64,000 nucleotides of DNA from Luteolibacter algae. GTDB taxonomy: Bacteria > Verrucomicrobiota > Verrucomicrobiia > Verrucomicrobiales > Akkermansiaceae. The notes below the pieces were generated by a model. That model was not told the DNA's origin, made no database searches, and saw only the letters and a list, made by a program, of their open reading frames with translations. Shown piece by piece: positions 34,579-43,674 of this stretch. The stretch covers positions 124,001 through 188,000 of the forward strand of contig NZ_JBHUIT010000008.1 of assembly GCF_042683045.1 (NCBI RefSeq), written 5' to 3'. The translations under genes were made by a program, and so were the position numbers. The first letter of the stretch is position 1. The number at the start of each line of letters is the position of its first letter.

Positions 34579-34615
34579 GGGAATTGGTGCGTTCGATTTT
34601 GAAAAGACTCAACGA

Positions 34616-34658
34616 GTGAAACCTCTCTCCTGGCAGCGAAGCCAAAAGAGAGGTTCAC
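34616..34658 (-). promoter_or_regulatory. Intra-operon hairpin before the P-type ATPase
   Basis: GTGAAACCTCTCT (34616-34628) and AGAGAGGTTCAC (34647-34658) form a 12-bp stem with one bulged A, and inside it TGGC pairs with GCCA. It lies 38 bases before the ATPase start, in a 100-base gap. It could be an attenuator, a processing site or a weak terminator. Confidence 0.55.
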
Positions 34659-34678
34659 AGGGGCGAAAATTATTTCAA

Positions 34679-35194
34679 TCAATTATGATCGTGACCTTCA
34701 TGATCGTCTTCGCCATGCGGACAGGTGCAGGCATATTCCTGATGCTGACATGTCGGACATTGGGCGAGATTTATATTGAACTTTTCGGTCACCGTTTTTG
34801 CCTCCGGAGAGAGCTTGATCATGAGCACGATAGGGATATCGTTGCCCTCTGGGAGGGCCTTGTCGGAAATGAAAAAATCGTCACTTTTTTCAAAGGTCAT
34901 CCGGGTTGGCGAAGAGCGATCGCCACCGATCGCGGTGATGCTTTGTGCACCCGCCGGGATTGCTTTTCCATCCTCTCCAAGAAAGGTGATTTGGATTTTC
35001 CGTTCAGCTGTCACGAGGAATTCTGCATGCGGTTCCACAGAGTGAATGATACGTCCCCCGTTCGGCCCTGCGGTGTTTTCGTGATCCGCATGCTGGGCAT
35101 GATCGTGCCCGGCGGGGGAACTCTCCTCCGCGTTCACAACGGGAAGAAACGCGATGGCAATGGCGGCTAGTGCGATACTGTTTTTTGTTTTCAT
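34679..35194 (-). CDS. Exported His/Cys-rich metal-binding protein of the efflux locus
   Basis: 171 residues. Signal peptide 1-22 (MKTKNSIALAAIAIAFLPVVNA), then a His-rich stretch (GHDHAQHADHENTAG), a central beta domain (EFLVTAERKIQITFLGEDGK) and a C-terminal metal-binding tail with CPTCQHQEYACTCPHGEDDHEGHDHN: four cysteines and many histidines. Not a known family by name, but it resembles periplasmic metal-binding proteins found with RND efflux genes. Between the RND pump (30 bases) and the ATPase (100 bases). Probably captures metal in the periplasm for export. Confidence 0.75.
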   Translation of the reverse strand: MKTKNSIALAAIAIAFLPVVNAEESSPAGHDHAQHADHENTAGPNGGRIIHSVEPHAEFLVTAERKIQITFLGEDGKAIPAGAQSITAIGGDRSSPTRMTFEKSDDFFISDKALPEGNDIPIVLMIKLSPEAKTVTEKFNINLAQCPTCQHQEYACTCPHGEDDHEGHDHN

Positions 35195-35224
35195 ATATTT
35201 TTGTATTTTGGTTTTTAGGTAAGA

Positions 35225-38200
35225 TCAGAAGGAGGCTGCGGATTCCAGGCGTATGGATTTTGCCGCGGCTTTGCGGCCGATGAGCCAGAACATTGCTGGT
35301 GTGACGGCCATGTCCAGAAAGGTGGATGAGATCAATCCGCCGACGATCACAACGGCGACAGGGTGAAGGATCTCTTTGCCCGGTTGCTCTGCAGCCAATA
35401 CGAGCGGAATTAGTCCGATTCCCGCGGAGAGTGCGGTCATCATGACGGGAACGAGTCGTTCCTGGGTGCCACGGACAACCATCTGTTTGGTGAAGCCTTC
35501 ACCCTCGTGTTTCATCAAGTGCAGGTAATGGGAAACCATCATGATCCCGTTCCGCGCGGCAACCCCGCCGACCGCTATGAATCCGACCAATGTGGCGATA
35601 CTGATGTTATTGACTTTGAGATATGTGAAGGCCAGTCCCCCCATCAGGGCGAGCGGGATATTTACCAAGACCTGAAGCGCAAGGGATGCGCTTTTGAAAT
35701 AGCGGTAGAGCATCATGAAGACCGCAATAAAAACAACGGAGGAAAATACGATGATACGAGTAGTTGCTTCCTTCTGGGCCTGGAATTCACCCTCGTATGT
35801 AATGAAGTATCCCTCCGGGAGCTTTACTTTTTGTGCGACTTCCTCCTGCAATCTAATGGCAAGATTCGAGACATCCCTGACGCTCGGCTTGATGCCTATT
35901 GCGAAGCGGCGCTGGGCGTTTTCCCTGAAAATCACGTTGGGGCCTTTTGCTTCCCGGACATCTGCGATTTGTGAGAGCGGCACCCATTGCTTCTCTGAAA
36001 CCTGGATCGGAATCTGGGAAATTTTTTCCGGGGAATCCCTCCACGAGACAGGTAGGCGGGTGACTAGATTTACCGTGCGCTGGCCATCGAAAAGCTGGGC
36101 CACCTCTCTACCTGCCAGCATTGCGGAAAGCTCACGATTGATCTCTCCGGGAGAGATTCCGTAAGCCAAGGCCCGATCACGCTGAGGCTCGATCCGCAGC
36201 TGCGGAATGGACGAAGCCTGGTCGAGCTTGGCGTCTTCGAACCCGGGGATCGTCTTTGCGACCTTCTGGACCTCAATCCCGATCTCACGGATTTTTTCGA
36301 GATCCGGGCCAAAGATTTTCACGGCCACAGGTGCAGAGACTCCGCTAAGCATGTGACCGATGCGATCTGCCAGCGGGCCACTGACGACCGCGAAAACTCC
36401 CGGGACGGTTTTCACCTTCATCGCTATTTCATCGAGGATTTCTTTGCGGGTTCTCTGGCTTTTCCCTCCTTCGGGTTCGCGGAAATCCACATCAAATTCC
36501 GCAGTGGACACTGGCACCACATGATCCCCGCGTTCGGCCCGGCCGAGGCGGCGGCCCACCTTTCGAACTTCCGGGATTGATAAAATCTGTTGCTCGATAA
36601 CATCGGAGATACGGTTCATTTCCTCGAGCGAGGTCCCCGGGGCGGATGTCGCTGCCACGAGTGCTGTCTCTTCCTCGAACTTGGGCAGGAAGTCCTTATT
36701 CATCAATGGATAGAGCGAAAACGAAGCGACCAGAAGAGCGAAGGCAATGATCAGAACCATCAGCGGTTGGGCCAGTGCCGCCCGTAACAATGTCTTTTCC
36801 AGAAGCCATTTCAGCCCGAGGACCAGGCGTCCGTCCTTGTGATTTTTTTTCTCTTTTGGATTCAGTAGAAAGGAACAAAGAACCGGGATCATCGTAAGGG
36901 AAACGACGAATGAGGCGATCATGGATATGATGGTGGCGATGGCGATAGGCGCGAAAAGTTTTCCCTCCACACCGGAGAGTCCGAGCAGTGGTAGAAACAC
37001 AAGAATGATCAAGACCGTGGCATAGAAAATGGAGTTCCTGACTTCCCCGGAAGCTTTCGCGATGACTTCAAGTTTAGGCAGGGGATGGGCCTTGGATGTG
37101 TTTTCCCGAAGCCTGCGGAAGACGTTTTCCACATCCACAATGGCATCGTCCACCACCATCCCGATAGCAACTGCCAGTCCGCCGAGCGTCATTGAGTTCA
37201 CGCTGACATCGAAGATCTGGAAGACGAGCATTGTGATGCCGAAGGACATGGGCATCGCCATCAGCGTGATGAAAGTGGTGCGGAAGTTCAGCAGAAATAG
37301 GAAGAGAACGATGGTTACCATGATGGCACCGTCGCGGATCGCTTCGGTAAGGTTGCCGATTGCGTGATCGATAAAGTCTTTCTGCTGAAAAAGCGTGGTG
37401 GTTTCCACCCCGGCTGGCAGCGCCGTGGAGAGCCCGTCGAGAGTGTCTTCGATCTCTTTTGTCAGCTGGCGGGTATCGACTCCCGGCGCCTTGGTGATGG
37501 ACATGATGATGCCATAGGTGGGGGATTTTTCAGGCGATTGGCTGACGGTGGCATCCCCGCGCATGGGCTCGATTCCCCATACGACATTGGCGATATCGCC
37601 TATGGAGATCGGGCGGTCGTTGATCTTCTTCACGGCAGTTTTTGCGATATCCTCCAGCTGGACGGTCATTGCCAGATTGCGCACCATGATCTCAGTCGGC
37701 CCCGTATTAAGAAAGCCGCCTGTGGTGCGGGTTGCGGCATTTTCGGCGGCGATCTCCAGCTCCTCGAAGCTTACCTTGTTGGCATACATGCGGTTTGGAT
37801 CCGGCTGGATTTCTATCTGACGCACGCCACCACCCATGTTCAGGATCTCGGCGATGCCGGAAATGCTCTGCAGGCGGCGTTTGATTGTCCAATCCGCCAA
37901 GGTTCGCACTTCGCTGGGAGGCATGTAACCGGGCTCACCCTCGGGGATGGTGGATCTCACTCCGACAAGCAGAATTTCACCCATAAGTGAAGCGACAGGT
38001 GTCATGAAGGGTTCCACACCATCTGGGAGCTGCTCACGTGCGGATTGCAGACGTTCCTGGACCAGCACGCGGGCTTTGTAGATATCGGTTCCCCAATCAA
38101 ACTCCGCATAAATGAGTGAGAGTGAGACATCGGAATTCGACCGCAAGCGCGTCAGCCCGGCCACACCCATGAGGGCGCTTTCGACAGGAACGGTAATCTG

Positions 38201-38389
38201 CGTTTCAACTTCTTCCGGGGAAAGCCCCTGAGCCTCTACGAGAATGGTCACGGTGGGCTTGGTGAGATCCGGTAAAACTTCTACGGGGAGCTCCGTAGCA
38301 GTGCGGATGCCCATCACCATTACAAGAATGGAGATAGCTATGATGATCGCTCGGTTGGCGAGCGACCATGAGATCATTTTATTGAGCAT
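35225..38389 (-). CDS. Heavy-metal RND efflux pump (CusA/CzcA family)
   Basis: Inner-membrane RND transporter of 1054 residues with twelve helices and two large periplasmic loops. The opening MLNKMISWSLANRAIIIAIS and RTATELPVEVLPDLTKPTVTI are typical of the heavy-metal efflux branch. The TM4 motif GGLAVAIGMVVDDAIVDVENVFRRL carries the proton-relay aspartates. The pump works with the adaptor and TolC-like channel encoded upstream. The exact metal cannot be assigned: divalent (Zn/Cd/Co/Ni) versus copper depends on pore residues not resolved here. Confidence 0.95.
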   Translation of the reverse strand: MLNKMISWSLANRAIIIAISILVMVMGIRTATELPVEVLPDLTKPTVTILVEAQGLSPEEVETQITVPVESALMGVAGLTRLRSNSDVSLSLIYAEFDWGTDIYKARVLVQERLQSAREQLPDGVEPFMTPVASLMGEILLVGVRSTIPEGEPGYMPPSEVRTLADWTIKRRLQSISGIAEILNMGGGVRQIEIQPDPNRMYANKVSFEELEIAAENAATRTTGGFLNTGPTEIMVRNLAMTVQLEDIAKTAVKKINDRPISIGDIANVVWGIEPMRGDATVSQSPEKSPTYGIIMSITKAPGVDTRQLTKEIEDTLDGLSTALPAGVETTTLFQQKDFIDHAIGNLTEAIRDGAIMVTIVLFLFLLNFRTTFITLMAMPMSFGITMLVFQIFDVSVNSMTLGGLAVAIGMVVDDAIVDVENVFRRLRENTSKAHPLPKLEVIAKASGEVRNSIFYATVLIILVFLPLLGLSGVEGKLFAPIAIATIISMIASFVVSLTMIPVLCSFLLNPKEKKNHKDGRLVLGLKWLLEKTLLRAALAQPLMVLIIAFALLVASFSLYPLMNKDFLPKFEEETALVAATSAPGTSLEEMNRISDVIEQQILSIPEVRKVGRRLGRAERGDHVVPVSTAEFDVDFREPEGGKSQRTRKEILDEIAMKVKTVPGVFAVVSGPLADRIGHMLSGVSAPVAVKIFGPDLEKIREIGIEVQKVAKTIPGFEDAKLDQASSIPQLRIEPQRDRALAYGISPGEINRELSAMLAGREVAQLFDGQRTVNLVTRLPVSWRDSPEKISQIPIQVSEKQWVPLSQIADVREAKGPNVIFRENAQRRFAIGIKPSVRDVSNLAIRLQEEVAQKVKLPEGYFITYEGEFQAQKEATTRIIVFSSVVFIAVFMMLYRYFKSASLALQVLVNIPLALMGGLAFTYLKVNNISIATLVGFIAVGGVAARNGIMMVSHYLHLMKHEGEGFTKQMVVRGTQERLVPVMMTALSAGIGLIPLVLAAEQPGKEILHPVAVVIVGGLISSTFLDMAVTPAMFWLIGRKAAAKSIRLESAASF

Positions 38390-38428
38390 AATGTCGGTTG
38401 GAAAGAGTGATGATGGATGAATCCTGGT

Positions 38429-39604
38429 TCAGCCCTCCGTTACGGCTCGTCTGCCGAATAGTGATGCGACAAGAAGGAGTCCGAGCAATATGGTGGAATA
38501 TTTCCACAGCGGGCTTATGGATCCGTTGTGGGCATTGCTCGGTTCTTCCCCGTGACTGTGTCCGGAGTGTTCTTTTTTCATCGCCGCTTTTTTTTCCGGC
38601 GTTAGCTCGGACCCGTCTTCCGCATGTTCGTGGCCGTGTGCCGCGTCCAGGGCCTCCTTGAGTGAAATGCTGCTGGCACCTGCAAATGACAGCGAGTAGG
38701 CGCCACGGGTTACGACATCATCCGCCGGGAACAGGCCGGAAACGATTTCCGCATACCGGTCATTCATTTCTCCGACGATAACCGGTGTCTTGATGAAAGC
38801 ATTGGGTAGGTCGAAATCCTTTACGTAGACAAATCGATTGGCTGCCTCTCCCTGAAGGGCCGATCGTGGGACGCTGAGGATGTTGGATCGTTTGCTAAGC
38901 ACGATGGAAAATTCCGCGCGCATTTCCGAGCGTAGGCGTTTGCTTGGATTTGGAAGGAGGAAGATGGCATCGATCGTGCCGCTCTCTTCGTCGGCGGATG
39001 TGCCGAAGCGGATGAGTTCTCCGTCAAAATTTTCATCTGGAAGTGCGATGATGCGGATATGGGCTTTGGTGCCGGGTTTCAATTTTCCGGCGAGATGCTC
39101 AGGAACTTTTGCCACGGCATACATTTCCTCCAAATTGGTGATTTCCATGATCGCGGTGTCTGGATTGATCGGATCCCCAAGACGCGTCGGCCGCTCTGTG
39201 ACGAGCCCCGAAATGGGCGCCTCCAAGGAAATGACCGGAGGGGGATCTCCCGGTTGGCGGGATTCGATTCTGGCAACGTCCCGCCCTTTCTCCACGAAGT
39301 CTCCGGGGCTTGCCATCAGCTCGACAATGCGTCCGGAAATTCGGCTGCTTACCGCGGCGATATTTCCGGGAACTGCCTCGATGTGGCCGAGGGAGAAGAA
39401 GGTTTCCTCGAAATCTGTCTCCTCGACCATGATCGTTTCAATGCGGAGGTTTCTCACTCCGGTTTCATCCAGGACGATCGTATTTGCTCCCGCGGCATTC
39501 GCGGTGTTCAACAATAGCGAGATGCTCGCCAAGAGAGAGCAAGAGGTTCTGAACAGCGAGCTAGCGCGAGAAGGTGACTTCGAAATTTGTAATGTGAATT
39601 TCAT
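38429..39604 (-). CDS. RND efflux adaptor (membrane fusion protein) with His-rich anchored tail
   Basis: 391 residues. Leader peptide (about 1-38), barrel-sandwich/lipoyl halves around GRIVELMASPGDFVEKGRDVARI and LEAPISGLVTERPTRLGDP, a beta-barrel domain and a membrane-proximal domain. CusB/CzcB class. After the core it continues with an unusual C-terminus: HGHEHAEDGSELTPEKKAAMKKEHSGHSHGEE, then a hydrophobic helix (WKYSTILLGLLLVASLFGRR), so the adaptor is anchored by its C-terminus and carries a His-rich metal-binding linker in the periplasm. 39 bases before the pump gene and 15 after the channel gene. Confidence 0.92.
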   Translation of the reverse strand: MKFTLQISKSPSRASSLFRTSCSLLASISLLLNTANAAGANTIVLDETGVRNLRIETIMVEETDFEETFFSLGHIEAVPGNIAAVSSRISGRIVELMASPGDFVEKGRDVARIESRQPGDPPPVISLEAPISGLVTERPTRLGDPINPDTAIMEITNLEEMYAVAKVPEHLAGKLKPGTKAHIRIIALPDENFDGELIRFGTSADEESGTIDAIFLLPNPSKRLRSEMRAEFSIVLSKRSNILSVPRSALQGEAANRFVYVKDFDLPNAFIKTPVIVGEMNDRYAEIVSGLFPADDVVTRGAYSLSFAGASSISLKEALDAAHGHEHAEDGSELTPEKKAAMKKEHSGHSHGEEPSNAHNGSISPLWKYSTILLGLLLVASLFGRRAVTEG

Positions 39605-39619
39605 TTGTGGGAGAGAGAT

Positions 39620-40837
39620 TTAGGGTTTGCCAAGAGCGGTTTGATAACGGATGCGGGCGAGCTGAAACTCACGCGTCGCATCCAATCGGGAGGCGAGTAA
39701 TTCGAGAATTTGCTCCCGGGAGGCTAGGACGGATTGGAGATCGCCCTGACCTTGCCTGTAGGCTTCTTCCAGGAGGCTGGTTTGTTCCTCGGCCATCGGG
39801 AGGAGCTGATCATCGAGCTCGTCTATGAGTGTCTGCCATTGTTTCATCATGGCGAGCTGGCTTTGGGCTTCGTGGTGGATATCTCGCAGAAGCGCATTGA
39901 GTTCCTGGGCTTTCCTGTCTCTGCGGGCGGTCGCTGCATCAATGTTTCCCTGGTTATCATTCCAGAAGGGAAGGGGAATGCTGAGTTTGAAACCGATGAT
40001 ACCTTCGTTTTCCAGTCCATCGGGGGCATCCTCGGTCCGTTCGCCTGCCGCGAAGATTGTGGCTTCCAGATCGTCGCGGCGTTTCGCCTGCTCCAAAGCA
40101 ATTTCGTTTCCAGCTGCTATGAGCCCGTGCCGGGCGGCAGCAAGGTCGGGGCGTTTCTGCACGGCATTTGCGGGTAAGGCAATGGGCGGCGGGCTTCCCG
40201 AGAGCTTGATTTTGGCGGTGGCATCGATTCCTACCAGAGGCCGAAGGATGCCAAGAACCGCTATCTCCTCGGCCTCCAACCGCCTCTCCTCCGTAGTCAA
40301 CCGCAATGCCGCGAGACGGGCCTGGGCTGCATCGAGTGTGGAGATTTCACCCCGCTCCGATGCGTCCGATATAAATGAAGCCAGCTCCGATGCGAGGGAT
40401 CTCTGCTTTTCCAGAAGCTTCATACGCTCGCGGATTGAAAGGGCTTTGATGAATTCCTCCCGTGCTTGGGCGATGAGCAGACGCTCGACGTTACGAACCT
40501 CCGCTTCTGCTGCATCAACTTCGGCGAGACTTATTTCCTTCTCGAGAGCAAGACGATTGGTGAGCGGGAATTTCTGGGAGATTCCGATTTCCACTCTGCC
40601 TTCCGCTGAGCGAACATTGTGATCGAGTCCGGTTTCCAGGCTGGGATTGGAAAGCCTGCCGGATTGTTTCAGCTTGCCGAGGGCTTCGTTGATCCGGAAC
40701 CGGGCGGCAGAAAGTGTGGGATTGCTGTGTCGGATACGTCCGGGAATGCTTTCAAAGGAAAGGATTTCTACGGGCTCCGCCTGCAATAACCCGGATGCCG
40801 AGAGGCATATAAGGGTCGTAAAAATGGATAATTTCAT
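39620..40837 (-). CDS. TolC-like outer-membrane efflux channel
   Basis: 405 residues from ATG 40837, where a signal peptide begins (MKLSIFTTLICLSASGLLQA); a longer frame to 40936 is rejected. Outer membrane factor of the CusC/CzcC group: two repeated helical hairpin regions, long heptad-like stretches (AREEFIKALSIRERMKLLEKQRSLASELASF) and IGFKLSIPLPFWNDNQGNI. It completes the tripartite efflux pump with the adaptor 15 bases downstream. Metal specificity is set by the pump. Confidence 0.9.
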   Translation of the reverse strand: MKLSIFTTLICLSASGLLQAEPVEILSFESIPGRIRHSNPTLSAARFRINEALGKLKQSGRLSNPSLETGLDHNVRSAEGRVEIGISQKFPLTNRLALEKEISLAEVDAAEAEVRNVERLLIAQAREEFIKALSIRERMKLLEKQRSLASELASFISDASERGEISTLDAAQARLAALRLTTEERRLEAEEIAVLGILRPLVGIDATAKIKLSGSPPPIALPANAVQKRPDLAAARHGLIAAGNEIALEQAKRRDDLEATIFAAGERTEDAPDGLENEGIIGFKLSIPLPFWNDNQGNIDAATARRDRKAQELNALLRDIHHEAQSQLAMMKQWQTLIDELDDQLLPMAEEQTSLLEEAYRQGQGDLQSVLASREQILELLASRLDATREFQLARIRYQTALGKP

Positions 40838-40857
40838 AAATTGATTTTGATCTGGGT

Positions 40858-40891
40858 GGCACGCATCCAGCAGATGCGGATCTGGCGTGCC
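40858..40891 (-). promoter_or_regulatory. Hairpin upstream of the efflux channel gene
   Basis: GGCACGC (40858-40864) pairs with GCGTGCC (40885-40891); GCATC/GATGC adds an inner hairpin. It sits 20 bases upstream of the channel ATG, within the 203-base gap after the His-rich protein gene. Confidence 0.4.
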
Positions 40892-41040
40892 GGAAATGGT
40901 CGTTGAAAATTTTCCCGACGGAGGAACGCGATTCACTTCCGGGAAGGGAGAACGAGGGCGGCTGCTATCTCAAACAAAGGTTGAGCCGGAGCGCACAAGA
41001 GCTGGACACGAAAGCGTGTCTAGACCGGGGAACAGAAAAA

Positions 41041-41412
41041 TCAGATTAAAGGGGGTTTGTCCAAAGAGTAGACGGGCCCATCGGGAATCATTGAATGATC
41101 CATGGAATGCTCCACATAGATCGTTTGGAAAACGACCTGGATAGTGGGATTTCCTTTCGGAAAATCAGCACTTGGAGCGTGACAGCACTCGTGATGATGA
41201 GGCGTGGGATGTGATTTTCCTTCATCGCCATCATCGTTGTGGGAATGTTTGCCAGCTTCCGAAGCGTGAGCCATCGCACACTCATCGTGGCTGCTGTGAA
41301 TATATTTATGCGCCATGCCTGCGGAAAACCCTGCGAAAACGCAAAGTGTCAGTAGGATTTTGACGAAAATGTTCACGGGGAAAATTACTAGTTCCGAAGT
41401 GAATACTTGCAA
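41041..41412 (-). CDS. Small His/Cys-rich exported protein heading the efflux locus
   Basis: Up to 123 residues. A hydrophobic leader (FVKILLTLCVFAGFSAGMA) is followed by a densely metal-binding region, HKYIHSSHDECAMAHASEAGKHSH, and GKSHPTPHHHECCHAPSAD, then a non-His tail. No known family was recognised. The start is uncertain: TTG at 41412 or GTG at 41376 are both possible. It is the first gene of the minus-strand locus; a perfect palindrome lies just upstream. Likely a periplasmic metal binder or sensor. Confidence 0.6.
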   Translation of the reverse strand: MQVFTSELVIFPVNIFVKILLTLCVFAGFSAGMAHKYIHSSHDECAMAHASEAGKHSHNDDGDEGKSHPTPHHHECCHAPSADFPKGNPTIQVVFQTIYVEHSMDHSMIPDGPVYSLDKPPLI

Positions 41413-41426
41413 GGGATAATTTTACA

Positions 41427-41439
41427 AAACCCTGGGTTT
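41427..41439. promoter_or_regulatory. Palindrome upstream of the metal efflux locus
   Basis: AAACCC-T-GGGTTT, a perfect 13-base palindrome directly before the first gene of the locus. Position suits a regulator operator, but no known site matches and no regulator gene lies nearby. The rest of 41413-41662 shows no gene. Confidence 0.25.
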
Positions 41440-41662
41440 CCAGAAGAGGCTCCAGCAGTTCAGCTCTTCTCCGTTACCGGCTGGAAGTTGATATAGAATC
41501 CAGGCGTGCCCGGCGTGCGGGTAGAGTATTTCCCAAGAAAATCTTTTTATAATCCTCTGGTTGTGGGAGTTGGAAAAGCAAGCGGTTTACGATGGAAAAT
41601 TGACTTGTTTTCTTGTCTAAGGGATTGGGATTTGTCAGCATCGTTAGGTTCGAATCTGTCTG

Positions 41663-43615
41663 ATGTACACAAAACCCCAATTTTTAAACGCAGGCTGCCG
41701 GAGTCTGCTGCTTGCATTTTCTGCCATCATGTTAACGGAAGTGGTGTCAGCGGCTGTGACGAAAGATCCTCTTATTGATTCCGAAGCTTTGGCTCAGGCC
41801 AAGATGCTGGGGGAGGCCGGAGAGCTTGATTTCAAGGAAGACATCATTCCCATTCTGGAGAATTACTGCACGGAATGCCACAATCCGGATGACGATGAAG
41901 GCAGTCTGAACCTGGAAGCATTTCTGGATCCCGCAGAGGCGATCATGTATCCGGAAATCTGGGATCGAGTTGCGAAGAATGTGAAGCTAGACGTGATGCC
42001 ACCGGTGAAACGCAAGGATAGACCCGAGCTTCACGAGCGTGCGTTGCTCGTCGGCTGGGCGAGACAAATGGATTTGCTTTGGGACAATGGGAAAATGGGC
42101 ACAAATCCCGGGCGCACGACGCTGCGGCGGCTTAACAAAAACGAATACAATTATACGATACGCGATTTGTTTGGGCTGAAGATCCGTCCTGCAGATAATT
42201 TTCCTGAGGAAAGTAGTGGTGAGGCAGGCTTCGATAACGATGCTGACGCGCTTTTTCTTCCGGCGCTTTTGATGGAAAACTATTTTGAAGCTGCGGCAAA
42301 AGTGGCGGATGCGATTCTTTCCAGCAACACCTTGCGGCAGACCTACCTGATGAATGCGATCAGCAATGAGGAGGGCGCACGTAAGGTTTTCACTTTTTGG
42401 GCTCCGCGTATCTATCGGCGGCATGTGGCTGATGGGGAGATCGATCGCTTGGTCGAAGTTTATAAAAAGTCCAGGGACGGAGGGAAAACCCATCAGAAAT
42501 CCATGCGGGATCCATTGGTCATGATGCTGGTTTCTCCCAGCTTTCTCTATCGCTCCGAGTTAGCGATAGACGGAGGAGGTAAGGTGGTCGGCCTGAGCGA
42601 TTTCGAGCTGGCGAACAGACTTTCCTACTTTCTCTGGGCTTCCATGCCGGATCAGGAGCTTTTCAAACTGGCCGATACCGGTAAGCTTTCAGATCCGGAA
42701 ATCCTAGAGCAACAGGTAATTCGGATGCTCAAGGATGATAAATCGAGAGCACTATCCATGCACTTGGGTGGGCAATGGTTGGGTTGGGAAAAGCTCCGTA
42801 GCAGCGCCAATCCGGATGAAGGAAAATTCCCGATGTTTGATTTCCAACTCAGGGTGGATATGTATCGGGAGTCATATATTTTCTTCGATAACCTCCTGCA
42901 GGAAAATGGCAGTATATTCAATTTGATTGATGCCGATTACGGATTTCTTAATGAGCGTCTGGCTAAGCATTATGGCATCGACGGAGTGGAAGGCTCGGAA
43001 TTCCGCAAAGTGAAATTCAATGATCCCAACCGGGGCGGCATTCTCGGAATGGGGAGTGTCCTGGTTGCCACATCCATGCCGATGCGGACCGCTCCATCTG
43101 TCCGCGGAGCATTCGTCCTGGATAGTCTTCTGGGAGATCCTCCGCCATCGCCTCCGATGGATGTGGAGCAGCTTCCGCCAAACGATACCGGCTTGCCGGC
43201 TGGAACTTTCCGCGAGGCTCTGGACGAGCATCGGGACAATCCCAGTTGCCGTGCCTGCCATGCCCTGATTGATCCGTTGGGCTTTGGCTTGGAAAACTAT
43301 GACGCGATCGGGCGCTGGAGAACCACTCAAGCCGGCGCACCACTGGATACTTCCGGTAATATGCCGGATGGAGAGGAATTCAACGGACCAGCCGAATTGA
43401 AAAAACTTCTGTTGAGAGAGAAGGAGCAATTTACCCGGAATATGGTGGGGAAATTTGTCTCCTATGCGTTGGGACGTGAACTTACCGCCTATGACAGGCC
43501 GGTCACCAAACATATTACCGATAAGGTCCTGGCTAATGATGGCAGCATTCAAACGTTGGTCCTCGAAGTGGTGAAAAGCCATCCGTTTCTCAATCGCAGT
43601 AATCCTGAAAAATAG
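41663..43615 (+). CDS. DUF1592-family cytochrome c protein (PVC type)
   Basis: Exported 650-residue protein of the DUF1587/DUF1592/DUF1588/DUF1585/DUF1595 group, characteristic of planctomycetes and verrucomicrobia. Leader about 1-31, then a cytochrome-c-like region with the haem motif CTECH (69-73). Next come LRRLNKNEYNYTIRDLF (DUF1587), YRSELAIDGGG...LANRLSYFLWASMPDQEL (DUF1592), FLNERLAKHYGI...RGGILGMGSVLVATS (DUF1588) and, near the C-terminus, the DUF1585 region with RACHALIDPLGFGLENYDAIGRWR, which may hold a second haem-like CRACH. Paired with the DUF1552 gene 59 bases downstream. Catalytic role unknown. Confidence 0.92.
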   Translation: MYTKPQFLNAGCRSLLLAFSAIMLTEVVSAAVTKDPLIDSEALAQAKMLGEAGELDFKEDIIPILENYCTECHNPDDDEGSLNLEAFLDPAEAIMYPEIWDRVAKNVKLDVMPPVKRKDRPELHERALLVGWARQMDLLWDNGKMGTNPGRTTLRRLNKNEYNYTIRDLFGLKIRPADNFPEESSGEAGFDNDADALFLPALLMENYFEAAAKVADAILSSNTLRQTYLMNAISNEEGARKVFTFWAPRIYRRHVADGEIDRLVEVYKKSRDGGKTHQKSMRDPLVMMLVSPSFLYRSELAIDGGGKVVGLSDFELANRLSYFLWASMPDQELFKLADTGKLSDPEILEQQVIRMLKDDKSRALSMHLGGQWLGWEKLRSSANPDEGKFPMFDFQLRVDMYRESYIFFDNLLQENGSIFNLIDADYGFLNERLAKHYGIDGVEGSEFRKVKFNDPNRGGILGMGSVLVATSMPMRTAPSVRGAFVLDSLLGDPPPSPPMDVEQLPPNDTGLPAGTFREALDEHRDNPSCRACHALIDPLGFGLENYDAIGRWRTTQAGAPLDTSGNMPDGEEFNGPAELKKLLLREKEQFTRNMVGKFVSYALGRELTAYDRPVTKHITDKVLANDGSIQTLVLEVVKSHPFLNRSNPEK

Positions 43616-43674
43616 AATCCCGGCAAGCATCCATTTTATATAAAATCCTAAAAACCCAAGCTCCACATCATATC

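Noticed and set aside
42872..43666. Minus-strand frame of 264 codons opposite the DUF1592 gene
   Set aside because: Overlaps conserved DUF1588/DUF1585 coding on the plus strand; rich in rare residues.
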